The translations under genes were made by a program, and so were the position numbers. The notes under the pieces were generated by a model. It ran no database searches, was not told where the DNA came from, and saw only the letters and a list, made by a program, of their open reading frames with translations. DNA of 64,000 bases from an uncultured Bacilli bacterium (GTDB lineage Bacteria > Bacillota_I > Bacilli_A > RF39 > UBA660). Within the stretch, counting starts at the first letter, position 1; each line of letters begins with the position of its first letter. Below, piece by piece: positions 19,330-28,379 of this stretch. The stretch is from contig CAKOOM010000004.1 of the NCBI GenBank assembly GCA_934098395.1, positions 62,001-126,000 on the forward strand, given 5' to 3'.

Positions 19330-19746
19330 TTATTTTTCGACAATTTTACTTATACCTCTTGCAAATAAGGTGGCACATGTTTTTCTAGATGGTTGTTTAT
19401 AGATGTCATCATATACGCAAGCTTCTCCGAGTAAATTACTATCATATTCTTTTTCTTCGATCATATTAAAATAGTTATCTAGTATTTCTTTGGCTTCTTT
19501 TAGGGTTTTACCTTTTAGTTTTTCACTAAGAATTGAGGTACTAGATATTGCTATAACACAGGCTTCTCCTTCGAATTTTATATCTTCGATTAGGTCTCCA
19601 TTAAGTAAAACATAAATATCTATATTATCTATACAGCTAACATTATTACTATTAATTTTAATATAACCATCTTTATCTGGTATTCCTCTATTATTTGCAT
19701 CTTGATAATTTTCTAGTATTATACTACGTTTAATATTACTATCCAT
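19330..19746 (-). CDS. sufU: SufU, sulphur-relay / zinc protein of the SUF system
   Basis: SufU accepts sulphur from SufS and passes it to the scaffold. It is a U-fold protein with the three conserved Cys in VSCID, GEACVIAISS and SRKTCATLFARG, plus the Asp of the zinc site in the first motif. Start at ATG 19746, whose first base overlaps the TAA stop of sufS, with GGGAGGAAA upstream. Last gene of sufC-sufB/D-sufS-sufU; no sufB follows, unlike Bacillus subtilis sufCDSUB. Confidence 0.9.
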   Translation of the reverse strand: MDSNIKRSIILENYQDANNRGIPDKDGYIKINSNNVSCIDNIDIYVLLNGDLIEDIKFEGEACVIAISSTSILSEKLKGKTLKEAKEILDNYFNMIEEKEYDSNLLGEACVYDDIYKQPSRKTCATLFARGISKIVEK

Positions 19747-20945
19747 TATAAGATTTCCTCCCATATATTTTTACTGTTTCTAAGTACATTAATTAACAAG
19801 TCAATTTCTTCACGAGTATTATAAAAGCTTAGGCTAATGCGACAAGTATTTGCTATATTGAAAACATTTTTAAGTATTTTAGCACAGTGATTTCCTGCTC
19901 TAACACATATATTATATTTATCTAAATATATTGCGGTATCTTGACTAAATACACCGTTTATATTAAAGGCTACGATTGTTGAGTAATTATCTTTGTTATA
20001 TATTTTAATAAAATCTAATTCATTAAGTTTGGATACAAGATAATCTCTTAGTTCGTGTTCGTATTTACTTATTTTATTTATTCCAATACTATTAATATAA
20101 TTAATACATGCACTAAGTCCAAGGACTCCTTCAATATTTGGAGTTCCGGCTTCAAGTTTATCTGGTAAGTCTTTTAATTCTACGTAACCATCTTTGTTAA
20201 AAATAGCGTTCATTCCTCCACCATAACTACGAGGCTTTAGTTCTTTTAATAAATCAAACTTACCATACAAGATGCCTATTCCGGTTGGACCATACATTTT
20301 ATGACCGGAAAATGCCATAAAGTCTATATCCATATCAACAACATCTATTTTTTCATGTGCAATACTTTGTGCGGCATCTACGACTAATAAAATGTTATTA
20401 TCATGGCATACTTTAGATATGGTTTTGATATCTCTAACATCGCCAATGACATTTGTAATATGAGCGATAGATACTACTTTAGTTTTGTTGCTAATAGCTG
20501 ATTTTAAGGCATCTATAGTTACTTCATGGTTATCATTAAGTGGAATATAATTAACTATTATACCAAGTTCTTTTTGTAATATAAACCATGGTAATACATT
20601 GGAAGCATGTTCTGATTCGGTTATTAATACTTCATCACCTTCTTTTAAGTGATTAGCAAAATATCCAAAGGCAATATCGTTTAGAGATGCTGTGGTACCA
20701 GATGTAAATACTATTTCACTTGTGTGTTTAGCGTTTATTAATTCTCTAACTAATTCTCGACAGTTATCATATAATTCGCTAACTTTAAGGCTATTCGTAT
20801 AATCTCCTCGATGAATATTAGCTGTATATTCATCATAATATTTATTTATGGCATCTCTTACTTGGATAGGTTTTAATGTTGTGGCGCCATTATCAAAATA
20901 TACCATATTACTATTTTTAAATATTAAAAAATCTTCTCTATTCAT
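19746..20945 (-). CDS. sufS: cysteine desulfurase SufS
   Basis: A PLP enzyme that removes sulphur from L-cysteine to form a persulphide. It has the N-terminal YFDNGATTLKP, the TSGTTASLN phosphate loop, HITNVIGD, DAAQS, the PLP lysine in AFSGHKMYGPTGIG, the GTPNIEG loop, and the active-site cysteine in VRAGNHCAK. It is 399 residues long, the normal group II length. Ribosome binding site GGGGGTGA; lies 5 bases after the SufB/D-like gene and overlaps sufU by one base. It drives sulphur into the SUF scaffold encoded by its neighbours. Confidence 0.95.
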   Translation of the reverse strand: MNREDFLIFKNSNMVYFDNGATTLKPIQVRDAINKYYDEYTANIHRGDYTNSLKVSELYDNCRELVRELINAKHTSEIVFTSGTTASLNDIAFGYFANHLKEGDEVLITESEHASNVLPWFILQKELGIIVNYIPLNDNHEVTIDALKSAISNKTKVVSIAHITNVIGDVRDIKTISKVCHDNNILLVVDAAQSIAHEKIDVVDMDIDFMAFSGHKMYGPTGIGILYGKFDLLKELKPRSYGGGMNAIFNKDGYVELKDLPDKLEAGTPNIEGVLGLSACINYINSIGINKISKYEHELRDYLVSKLNELDFIKIYNKDNYSTIVAFNINGVFSQDTAIYLDKYNICVRAGNHCAKILKNVFNIANTCRISLSFYNTREEIDLLINVLRNSKNIWEEIL

Positions 20946-20950
20946 CTATT

Positions 20951-21703
20951 TCACCCCCAATACGTATTTATTATATCTAAGATAACGTTTATTTTATCAT
21001 AATTAATACTTAGATTAGATAATAAATATCCTTTTACTAATAATTTTAATGAATCATTATAGCTAAGTCCTTTAGACATTAAATAGAATAAATAATTATT
21101 ATCAAATGTTCCTATAACTGATCCGTGTTTAGCACTTACATCATCTATATCAATAAACATATTTGGACTAATATGACATAAACTATCACCAAGTGTTACT
21201 ATTCTAGTATTTTGATCTATTACAGATTTAATACTATCTTTTGGAACGTTGCTATTAATAATAAAGTCTAATTTACTTTTATCAAGGGCTACTGACCTAT
21301 TAATAATATTACTGTTGGTAAACTTATTTTTATGATTTATTTCTATATTATAATTTTCTTCTTGTATACATATATTAGAAAATCTATAGTCAACTGAGGC
21401 TCCTTCATTAAGTAAATTAATAACAATATTTTCTTTGACTTTTTTATTATTATAGAATTTACTAACTACTAAGTTTCCTGAATTAATATTGTAAGTATTA
21501 TTAACATCTAGTTCTTGATTAATAGCAAATTCAAATAAGCATATATTATTATTGTTAATATCATATATATAATTAAGATTACTACAATTAATGTATTCTA
21601 TTTCATAATCTCCGGATGTAGTAAATTTAATTTTATTATTATCTATTAAAATGGTTTTGTCAGTACTTGTAATCTTATTATTATCTATTAATATTTTATT
21701 CAT
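20951..21703 (-). CDS. short SufB/SufD-like Fe-S scaffold protein
   Basis: A SUF scaffold subunit of the SufBD superfamily but only 251 residues, against more than 400 for typical SufB or SufD. The C-terminal part has the family signature DVSAKHGSVIGTFDNNYLFYLMSKGLS and a terminal helix that binds SufC; the conserved His is present. The N-terminal helical domain of ordinary SufD is missing and the beta-helix core is short. Start at ATG 21703, overlapping the sufC stop by 8 bases (ATGAATAA). It lies exactly where sufD lies in other Bacillota. Whether it forms a homodimer replacing SufBD is inference. Confidence 0.78.
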   Translation of the reverse strand: MNKILIDNNKITSTDKTILIDNNKIKFTTSGDYEIEYINCSNLNYIYDINNNNICLFEFAINQELDVNNTYNINSGNLVVSKFYNNKKVKENIVINLLNEGASVDYRFSNICIQEENYNIEINHKNKFTNSNIINRSVALDKSKLDFIINSNVPKDSIKSVIDQNTRIVTLGDSLCHISPNMFIDIDDVSAKHGSVIGTFDNNYLFYLMSKGLSYNDSLKLLVKGYLLSNLSINYDKINVILDIINTYWG

Positions 21704-22466
21704 GGTTTTCTCCATCAACAATAATATTTGACTTATTCAAATACTTGTTATATCCAAATTTATCTATTTCTTTAGCTAAGTCATATGAACCTGTGTCTAC
21801 TATTTTGCCATCATATAATACGTGAACGTAATCTGGCTTAATATATGATAGTATTTTAGTTAAATGGGTTATAATTAAGATGGAAACATTGGGATTTTCT
21901 TTTTTATACATGTTAATATTATCTGCTACTATTTTTACGCTGTCGACATCTAATCCTGAATCTAGTTCGTCTAAAATAACAAATGATGGCTTTAATAATT
22001 TCATTTGAAGAACTTCATTTTTCTTTTTTTCTCCTCCGGAAAAACCGACATTTAATGATCTATGAATTAAACTCTTATCCATTTTAAGTTCATCAAGTGC
22101 ACTTTCACATTTTAAAATAAAATCATAAAGACCGACTTTTTTGCCATCACGATTAGACATGGCAGTTCTTAGGAAGTCTTGATTACTAACTCCATCTATT
22201 TCTAGTGGATTTTGCATTGCAAGAAAGATTCCCATTTTACTTCTAATATCTGGAGTCATATTGTTAATGATTTCTCCGTTATATGTAATTTTACCTTCGA
22301 TAATTTTGTAATTGTTATCTCCCATTATTACTCTAGATAGGGTAGATTTTCCTACGCCATTAGGTCCCATAATAACGTGAACGCTACCATCTAATATATC
22401 TAAATTAAAATCTTTTAAAACTTGTTTATTATCTACTAAAACGCTTAAATTTTCAATCTTTAGCAT
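21696..22466 (-). CDS. sufC: SUF system ATPase SufC
   Basis: The ABC-type ATPase that drives conformational change in the SUF scaffold. Walker A GPNGVGKST, the Q-loop MQNPLEIDGVS, signature FSGGEKKKNEVLQM, Walker B LDELDSGLDVDSVK and ITHLTKIL are the SufC-specific forms. 256 residues, normal length. First gene of the operon, with AGGGTGAT ribosome binding site and a TATAAT about 20 bases upstream of it. Complete and certain. Confidence 0.95.
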   Translation of the reverse strand: MLKIENLSVLVDNKQVLKDFNLDILDGSVHVIMGPNGVGKSTLSRVIMGDNNYKIIEGKITYNGEIINNMTPDIRSKMGIFLAMQNPLEIDGVSNQDFLRTAMSNRDGKKVGLYDFILKCESALDELKMDKSLIHRSLNVGFSGGEKKKNEVLQMKLLKPSFVILDELDSGLDVDSVKIVADNINMYKKENPNVSILIITHLTKILSYIKPDYVHVLYDGKIVDTGSYDLAKEIDKFGYNKYLNKSNIIVDGENHE

Positions 22467-22499
22467 CTAAATCACCCTGACATTATTATATCTCAAATA

Positions 22500-22539
22500 A
22501 AAAGAAAAATAAAGATAATTCTTTATTATAACTATCTTT
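22500..22539 (-). terminator. terminator of the 143-residue unknown gene
   Basis: AAAGATA and TATCTTT arms with a long AT-rich loop, followed by ATTTTTCTTTTT. Confidence 0.6.
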
Positions 22540-22969
22540 ATCTAATTATAGGAATAAATCTTTTGGCTCTTTTTTTAAATTTACTTATATAATTCATATC
22601 TATACATTCATCTATTTCACTATAATCATTATAATTAATAGCATTATAATTAATTATATCTATTATACACTTTTTATAGTTAATTATATTTTTTCTTTTA
22701 TATTTACTAAGTAAATGGATAACCATAGTCATGGGTATTTCTGTTTTGTCATAATAACTAAGCATTGCACTTTTAAATGTGTTTGAATCTACGATTTCTA
22801 AACCAGTAATAATATCTATCATTTTATTATTTATAGATTCAGCAATAATTGCCCCGTCGCCACCATTTACTAAGCTATATTCTGATGGTTCAAAAACTGT
22901 ATTGAAATGGCCGTCATCACACATGGCATGAATATTATTTTTTAATTTTAATATATAATATTTATTCAT
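22538..22969 (-). CDS. unknown 143-residue protein, shares motifs with the 259-residue protein at 30463
   Basis: Not recognised. A soluble, basic C-terminus (SKFKKRAKRFIPIIR) and an N-terminal part MNKYYILKLKNNIHAM followed by NNKMIDIITGLEIVDS. Both stretches echo the protein at 30463-31242 (KYYCLLLNNHND and GVMIDAISGNVII, plus a second GAMYDIITNTLIE), which suggests a shared small domain. Ribosome binding site GGTGATATA. It lies alone between the herA-like terminator and the suf operon. Confidence 0.65.
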   Translation of the reverse strand: MNKYYILKLKNNIHAMCDDGHFNTVFEPSEYSLVNGGDGAIIAESINNKMIDIITGLEIVDSNTFKSAMLSYYDKTEIPMTMVIHLLSKYKRKNIINYKKCIIDIINYNAINYNDYSEIDECIDMNYISKFKKRAKRFIPIIR

Positions 22970-23000
22970 TATATCACCATATAATTATATTCAGAAACAT

Positions 23001-23022
23001 AAAAAAAAGAACCGAGGTTCTT
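23001..23022 (-). terminator. terminator of the HerA-like gene
   Basis: AAGAACC-TC-GGTTCTT stem followed by an eight-T run; one of three near-identical terminators in this window. Confidence 0.9.
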
Positions 23023-24772
23023 AATTTATATACCAAGTATTGTCGATGGAGCAACTATCACTATATGGTGTCGGATTAGGCATATCGACTCTTGTTAAAA
23101 CAGGCATTTTAAAGGCTGTTCCAAATAACATACCACTACCTGGTGAGAGCATTTTAATTTTATTAATTTTATTTTCTGAAATACTTGGAATGGTATTTAT
23201 AACAAAATCAATATCTTGTTTATTAAACATTTTAAACACTGCAAAGTTAGAGCATTGGCTTATAGTCGTTGAACTAATTTCAGATGGTCTTTGACTAATT
23301 ATACCAAGTAATATTCCATATTTTCTTCCTTCTTTAGCTATACGATCAAAGATATTATATCCAAGTATTTCTGTATCAATGTCATTTTGAACGTATCTAT
23401 GTGCCTCTTCCAAAATAATGTGAATAGGCATTGATGCTCTTTTTTGAAGTAATGTTGTAAAATCAAATAGCATTTTTGAATAAATTTTAACAATAGTTTT
23501 AGCAAATCTATCATCTACATAATTAATATTAAAATTAATAATTTGATATTTTTTGTTACTATTATTATAAAGAAGATATTTAATGTAATCTATTTTATTC
23601 ATATATCTATCACAATTAAAATAATTTACGTAATTGCTATTAATTAGGGCATTAAGTCTAATTTTAAGAATATTTGCATAATCAAATACTTTATTACTAC
23701 TGAAAACGCCTTCGCCAATTAAAGCAAATTCTAAAGAATTATAAAAGTCGTTAATTGTATACATATAACTGCCATCTGGCATAGTAAGTTCGAAATTATT
23801 TGAACAAAATTGTTCAAAGTAATTAATAACTAGTTCCATATCAGCAAATTTTCCATTTTCATCAACATAAATGCATTGTCTAATAGTTCTAGTCCAACCG
23901 CCTTTGGTTAAACTAATTTCAAGATTAATATCATCAGTTTTAAATTTGGTTAATATATTTGTAATTTTATTTCTAACATCATTGTTATTAGTACCAGAAA
24001 ATATTACATCAAGTAGACTTCTAGCTATAATATCGTTCTTTTTGACTAAAATATCACTATCTTCGCGAGAAAAATAACTAACTAATTTTAAAGCTTTTTC
24101 TATGATGGGAATTTGTCTTGAATCATCTACATTTAATAATAAGCATATATCATCTACGGATAAAAACCAAAAGGGAATAAATAATTTTTCGTATCTGTTG
24201 TCTTCTAAATTAGTGGTAAAAACACGATAGTTAAGGTTAGGATTAACTTTATTTATTTGACTAAAGGCAGTTTGATATTCACCGTAAGCATCAAATAGGA
24301 AGATATTGGAATTGTATGGTAATTTTCTAGCATCATAAAAGACACCTTGTAAAAGTTTTGTAACAAAATAACTTTTACCGGAACCAGAATTTCCAAATAT
24401 AGCGAAGTGATTAGCAAAAAAGGGGTTAATACTTAAATAAACTTGATAATCATTATATATATATGATTTACCAATACTTATTTTGTTTGATGTATCTTGT
24501 ACGCTATACATCATATCTATTTCTTCTTTAGTAATTAAGCGACACTCACTATTAAATGGGGGAATAGATAAATTACCAGGAATAAATGTTTTATTAACTA
24601 TTTCTCCGACTAAAGATACTTCGATTAGTGAATCAGACATATTTTCAATTTCTCCGACGTACCTATTGGCAAAAACAACATTTTTTCCTATCATGTTATC
24701 CATTTCGTAAACATTAATATTTAATTTAACATACACTAGTAAATCTTTAACACTAACTATTTTCCCTATCAT
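23021..24772 (-). CDS. HerA-like DUF87 hexameric ATPase
   Basis: A 583-residue ATPase of the HerA/FtsK superfamily. The N-terminal beta-barrel-like HAS region (MIGKIVSVKDLLVYV, NRYVGEIENMS) is followed by Walker A GNSGSGKSYF near residue 130, Walker B HIILEEAHRYV near 480 and the arginine-finger region GIISQRPSEIS. HerA translocates DNA and in archaea and in defence systems works with the nuclease NurA or Sir2 proteins. No nuclease gene is adjacent here, so its role is open. Ribosome binding site AGGAGAG; transcribed alone. Confidence 0.85.
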   Translation of the reverse strand: MIGKIVSVKDLLVYVKLNINVYEMDNMIGKNVVFANRYVGEIENMSDSLIEVSLVGEIVNKTFIPGNLSIPPFNSECRLITKEEIDMMYSVQDTSNKISIGKSYIYNDYQVYLSINPFFANHFAIFGNSGSGKSYFVTKLLQGVFYDARKLPYNSNIFLFDAYGEYQTAFSQINKVNPNLNYRVFTTNLEDNRYEKLFIPFWFLSVDDICLLLNVDDSRQIPIIEKALKLVSYFSREDSDILVKKNDIIARSLLDVIFSGTNNNDVRNKITNILTKFKTDDINLEISLTKGGWTRTIRQCIYVDENGKFADMELVINYFEQFCSNNFELTMPDGSYMYTINDFYNSLEFALIGEGVFSSNKVFDYANILKIRLNALINSNYVNYFNCDRYMNKIDYIKYLLYNNSNKKYQIINFNINYVDDRFAKTIVKIYSKMLFDFTTLLQKRASMPIHIILEEAHRYVQNDIDTEILGYNIFDRIAKEGRKYGILLGIISQRPSEISSTTISQCSNFAVFKMFNKQDIDFVINTIPSISENKINKIKMLSPGSGMLFGTAFKMPVLTRVDMPNPTPYSDSCSIDNTWYIN

Positions 24773-24831
24773 ATTCTTCTCTCCTAGTATAATATTATCA
24801 CAATTATAAAAAAAAATCTACTGTAGAGAAT

Positions 24832-24853
24832 AAAAAAAGAACCAAACGGTTCT
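24832..24853 (-). terminator. terminator of tRNA-Asn
   Basis: AGAACC-GTTT-GGTTCT stem plus a seven-T run, 12 bases after the CCA end. Confidence 0.9.
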
Positions 24854-24865
24854 ACAATACATAAA

Positions 24866-24941
24866 TGGCGCCTGATGTAGGACTCGAACCTACGACCTAT
24901 CGGTTAACAGCCGAGTGCTCTACCGACTGAGCTAATCAGGC
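24866..24941 (-). tRNA. tRNA-Asn (GTT)
   Basis: A cloverleaf can be drawn: acceptor GCCTGAT / ATCAGGC with discriminator G and encoded CCA, D-arm AGCTCAGTCGGTAGAGCA, anticodon stem TCGGC with loop TGTTAAC (anticodon GTT), T-arm GGTTCGAGTCC. Read on the minus strand. It has its own strong promoter and terminator. Confidence 0.97.
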
Positions 24942-24962
24942 AAAATTTCTGATTGCTAATTC

Positions 24963-24991
24963 ATTATATAACAAAAATTAGTAATTATCAA
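24963..24991 (-). promoter_or_regulatory. promoter of tRNA-Asn
   Basis: TTGATA, 17-base spacer, TATAAT, about 20 bases from the mature 5' end. Confidence 0.85.
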
Positions 24992-25050
24992 TACTTTTTT
25001 AAAAATTTTATACTATTTTTAATATTATATAACAAAAATCAGAAATTATA
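24963..25050 (-). repeat. imperfect direct repeat containing the tRNA promoter
   Basis: The stretch with ATTATATAACAAAAATTAG (from 24963) recurs as ATTATATAACAAAAATCAG (from 25024), including the -10 box. The upstream copy has lost a good -35 (GGTATA instead of TTGATA). It looks like a duplicated promoter segment. Confidence 0.6.
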
Positions 25051-25064
25051 CCTATATTTATTCC

Positions 25065-25757
25065 TTATTTAACAATAGTTCCTATTTTTTCACCATTCAT
25101 TAATCTAACAAGTCCATTTTCGGTATCAATATTCATAACAACTATTTTTATGTTTTCATCGCGACACATTGTAATGGCTTCCATATCCATTACTCCAAGT
25201 TTTTTTTCTAGGACGGTATCATAAGTTACCTCACCATACATTTTAGCATCTGAATATTTATTGGGATCTTTATCATAAACACCATCAACATTCGTAAGTT
25301 TAATAATCAACGAAGCATTTATGTCTTTGGCTCTAAGGGAAGCTCCGGTATCGGTTGAAAAGAATGGTTTACCGGTTCCGCCGCCAAAGACAACTATTTT
25401 TCCTTCTTTTAAGGCATTTTTTGCTAAATTGCTATCTACATTATCAATAATATCCATAGAAAGACCACTTTGATTATAAACTTGGCAGCCAATTTGTAAA
25501 AACATATCTTTGAGAACTAGGCTGTTCATCACTGTGGCAAGCATGCCAACATAATCAGCAGTTTCACGGTCCATTTCCTTAGCATCTCTACCACGTAAGA
25601 AATTTCCGCCTCCGCAAACAATACCTACGTTTACTCCCATATCTTTGATTTTTTTTATTTCTAAGCAAACTTTTTTAATATAATCAAAATCAAGTCCATG
25701 GCCAATGTTTCCTGATAATGATTCACCTGATAATTTAATTAATACTGTTTTATTCAT
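25065..25757 (-). CDS. pyrH: UMP kinase
   Basis: Phosphorylates UMP to UDP in pyrimidine nucleotide synthesis; a hexameric amino-acid-kinase fold enzyme. N-terminal LIKLSGESLSG, the GVVCGGGNFLRGR-like IVCGGGNFLRGRDAKEMDRETADYVGMLATVMN, VFGGGTGKPFFSTDTGASLRA and KLTNVDGVYDKDP are all diagnostic. 230 residues, slightly shorter than the usual 240. GGAGGAAAT ribosome binding site. Not followed by frr as in many Bacillota; tRNA-Asn comes next. Confidence 0.96.
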   Translation of the reverse strand: MNKTVLIKLSGESLSGNIGHGLDFDYIKKVCLEIKKIKDMGVNVGIVCGGGNFLRGRDAKEMDRETADYVGMLATVMNSLVLKDMFLQIGCQVYNQSGLSMDIIDNVDSNLAKNALKEGKIVVFGGGTGKPFFSTDTGASLRAKDINASLIIKLTNVDGVYDKDPNKYSDAKMYGEVTYDTVLEKKLGVMDMEAITMCRDENIKIVVMNIDTENGLVRLMNGEKIGTIVK

Positions 25758-25773
25758 ATTTCCTCCATAATAA

Positions 25774-25782
25774 ATTATAACA
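25774..25782 (-). promoter_or_regulatory. extended -10 promoter of pyrH
   Basis: TGTTATAAT (extended -10) upstream of the ribosome binding site; no good -35. Confidence 0.5.
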
Positions 25783-25787
25783 TGTAT

Positions 25788-25830
25788 AATAAAAGAAATA
25801 GTATATTAAATAGTTTTTGACTATTTCTTT
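25788..25830 (-). terminator. terminator of ftsEX
   Basis: AAAGAAATAGT and ACTATTTCTTT arms with a long loop, followed by TTATT. Confidence 0.65.
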
Positions 25831-25839
25831 ACACTATTT

Positions 25840-26742
25840 CTATATTTTTAAATATTTTTTAACGGCTCTAGAGCTGCCAAACATACCTACTAATAATCCG
25901 ATAAGTAATAGGATTAATGAGGTCCACATAATAAATGGATATGGAGCTACTAGTTTTCCTAGAGATGATGAGAATAATTGTCCTCCTAGATAATTATATA
26001 GTGATGTATATCCATATGACATTATAATTATTGGGATTATGGCACCAAGTATACCAATGAATGAACCTTCAATTAGGAACGGAACTTTAATAGATACATT
26101 TGAAGCTCCTACTAATCTCATAATTTCAATTTCGGTTTTTCTAGAGAAGATTGCTAGTTTTATTGTGTTAGCAATCAAGAAAGCAGTTACTAATACAAGG
26201 GCAATTACTCCGCCAATACATATTTTTTCTATAACTCCGAAGATAGTAATTACTGATTCAATATATTCTTCGCCAAAGTTAACAGATGATACGTTAGCTA
26301 TTTTTTTTATTTCACTGGCAGTTTTAGATATATCATCAATGTTCTTGACCTTTACTTCATAACTATCAAGTAGTGGGATTGTTTCATCAGTCCAGCTATC
26401 AACGATTAAAGAGAATCTTTCATCTAAATTCTTTGTTTCTTCAGCATATTCTTTTTTTGATTTAAATGTTATTGATTCAACATTGTCAATTCTTTTAATA
26501 TCACTTTCGACTTGTTTAACATCGTCTTCACTTGCTTTTCCATCAATGAATACTACAATAGATATGTTACTACTGACATGTTTTGTCATAGCTTCAACAT
26601 TGTAAGATAAGACTATTGAAATAGCTACGACTATTAATGTTATGGTAATACAAGAAATAGATGCTAATGAAAGAGAAAAGTTTCTAACAACACTTTTGGC
26701 TGCATCACGAAAATATCTTTTTAAACTTCTAAACAACTTCAT
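25840..26742 (-). CDS. ftsX: cell-division ABC permease-like protein FtsX
   Basis: FtsX with FtsE transmits a signal across the membrane to activate peptidoglycan hydrolases. There is an N-terminal helix (residues 18-40), an extracellular loop with the usual VFIDGKASEDDVKQVE region, then three helices in the C-terminal half with IMRLVGASNVSIKVPFLIEGSFIGILGA, the FtsX permease signature. 301 residues. Start set at ATG 26742 after AGAGGT; it overlaps ftsE by 14 bases. The M23 peptidase at 56484 is a candidate target, by inference only. Confidence 0.94.
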   Translation of the reverse strand: MKLFRSLKRYFRDAAKSVVRNFSLSLASISCITITLIVVAISIVLSYNVEAMTKHVSSNISIVVFIDGKASEDDVKQVESDIKRIDNVESITFKSKKEYAEETKNLDERFSLIVDSWTDETIPLLDSYEVKVKNIDDISKTASEIKKIANVSSVNFGEEYIESVITIFGVIEKICIGGVIALVLVTAFLIANTIKLAIFSRKTEIEIMRLVGASNVSIKVPFLIEGSFIGILGAIIPIIIMSYGYTSLYNYLGGQLFSSSLGKLVAPYPFIMWTSLILLLIGLLVGMFGSSRAVKKYLKI

Positions 26743-27421
26743 AATATTTACCTCTCTCATAATCTTGTACTATCTTACCTTCATGTAATACAACGACTCT
26801 CTTTTTCATCGTATTTACGATATCTCTATTATGTGTTGTCATAATAATTGTGGTTCCCATTTTATTTATATCATCAAGGACTTTCATAATACCCATACTT
26901 GTATCTGGATCCAAATTACCAGTAGGTTCATCACATATTAATAATTTTGGATTATTAACAATAGCTCTTGCTATGACAACTCTTTGTTGTTCTCCACCAG
27001 ATAATTGATTGGGATATTGTCTAACTTTTCCTTTTAATCCAACTAATTCAAGAACTTCCATTACTCTACGATGAATTTTTTTCTTATCATAACTGAATAC
27101 TTCCATTGCAAAAGCAACGTTTTCATATACAGTAAGTCTTGGTAATAATTTAAAGTCTTGGAAGACTACTCCTAGTTTTCTTCTTAAAATATAAACTTTT
27201 CTGTCTTTTAATTTTGCGACATTTATTCCACCGATCATAATTGAACCTTTATCAGGTTTTTCTTCACGATACAGCATTTTAATTAATGTTGATTTTCCAC
27301 TACCACTGGCGCCAATTACAAAGACAAAATCACCTTTAGATATTGTCAAGTCAATATCATATAGAGCTACTGTACCTGTTTTGTAAGTTTTTTGTACGTC
27401 AGTAATTCTTATTAAATCCAT
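26729..27421 (-). CDS. ftsE: cell-division ATPase FtsE
   Basis: The cytoplasmic ATPase partner of FtsX. Walker A GASGSGKST, VFQDFKLLPRLTVYENVAFAM (FtsE-typical), signature LSGGEQQR, Walker B LLICDEPTGNLDP and TTHNRDIV are intact. 230 residues, normal length. Preceded by an extended -10 TGATATAAT at 27448-27455 and GGTAGGTG. Co-transcribed with ftsX. Confidence 0.96.
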   Translation of the reverse strand: MDLIRITDVQKTYKTGTVALYDIDLTISKGDFVFVIGASGSGKSTLIKMLYREEKPDKGSIMIGGINVAKLKDRKVYILRRKLGVVFQDFKLLPRLTVYENVAFAMEVFSYDKKKIHRRVMEVLELVGLKGKVRQYPNQLSGGEQQRVVIARAIVNNPKLLICDEPTGNLDPDTSMGIMKVLDDINKMGTTIIMTTHNRDIVNTMKKRVVVLHEGKIVQDYERGKYYEVV

Positions 27422-27491
27422 ATACTACACCTACCAATCATTTATTTATTATATCAAATAAATGCAAAACATTAAATACCTTTAATAAATT

Positions 27492-28379
27492 TTACATATT
27501 TTTACAATTTTTCTTAACACTTGACTCATATATATCTACGATTAAAAAGAAGGCTTTATTATCTATTTCAGATATAAGTTCTTTTAGTTTTACATATTCA
27601 ATCGTAGGAACTACACACATTAACATTTTTCTTTTTTTATTCGTATAACCTCCTCTGGCATTTATTACTGTTACTGAATAATTTAGTTTTTCAACAATGT
27701 AATCTCTAACGTCAAGGGGTTTAGTGGTAACTATATAAAATACTTTATTATCGGATATTCCAATAATTACTTTATCTATAATGTAAGCTGATACGATTAT
27801 GGAAATACTTGCATATATGGCATTTGTTAATCCCATAATATTTCCACTAAGTATAATAATTATAAAATTAATTATTAATGTAGAGGTACCAATACTAATA
27901 TTTAGATATTTATGCATAAGGTCAATTAAAACACAAAATCCACCAGGACTATAATTAGACTTACGAATTAATCCAGAAGAAAGACCCATCATTGCTCCAC
28001 CAAAGACGACTATTAGGAATAATGAGGTATCTTCTAAATCAATGTATTTTGTTAAAAAGCTAGTACATGCTACGAATAATGGATAAATGAAGGTAACTGC
28101 TAACATTTTTGCAGCATATTCATATCCGAAAAAGATTAATCCTAAAATTAAACATATTAAAGAAATAATAAAAATTAGAAGCGATATATCAAATGAGAAA
28201 TAATTAGCTAGTAAAATTGCCAATCCGGAACTACCAGATGAAACAATATTATATTTTTCAAAGAATAAGTTAATTGCTAATGCTCCCAAAAGCAAACCCA
28301 TAACAAACAGAAATAGATTTTTACCAAAATTTTTCTTATATAATTTTTCAAAGAAAAGATTAATATCGAAATTATTCAT
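27492..28379 (-). CDS. YitT family membrane protein (second copy)
   Basis: A paralogue of the adjacent upstream gene. Five to six membrane helices (DUF161, YitT_membrane) from about residues 18-210, with NLFFEKYNIVSSGSSGLAILL and YSPGGFCVLIDLM, followed by a C-terminal DUF2179 domain (KLNYSVTVINARGGYTNKKRKML). Transporter function is suspected for this family but unproven. Overlaps the preceding yitT-like gene by 8 bases with ATGAATAA. The helical motif pattern and DUF2179 are complete. Confidence 0.9.
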   Translation of the reverse strand: MNNFDINLFFEKLYKKNFGKNLFLFVMGLLLGALAINLFFEKYNIVSSGSSGLAILLANYFSFDISLLIFIISLICLILGLIFFGYEYAAKMLAVTFIYPLFVACTSFLTKYIDLEDTSLFLIVVFGGAMMGLSSGLIRKSNYSPGGFCVLIDLMHKYLNISIGTSTLIINFIIIILSGNIMGLTNAIYASISIIVSAYIIDKVIIGISDNKVFYIVTTKPLDVRDYIVEKLNYSVTVINARGGYTNKKRKMLMCVVPTIEYVKLKELISEIDNKAFFLIVDIYESSVKKNCKNM

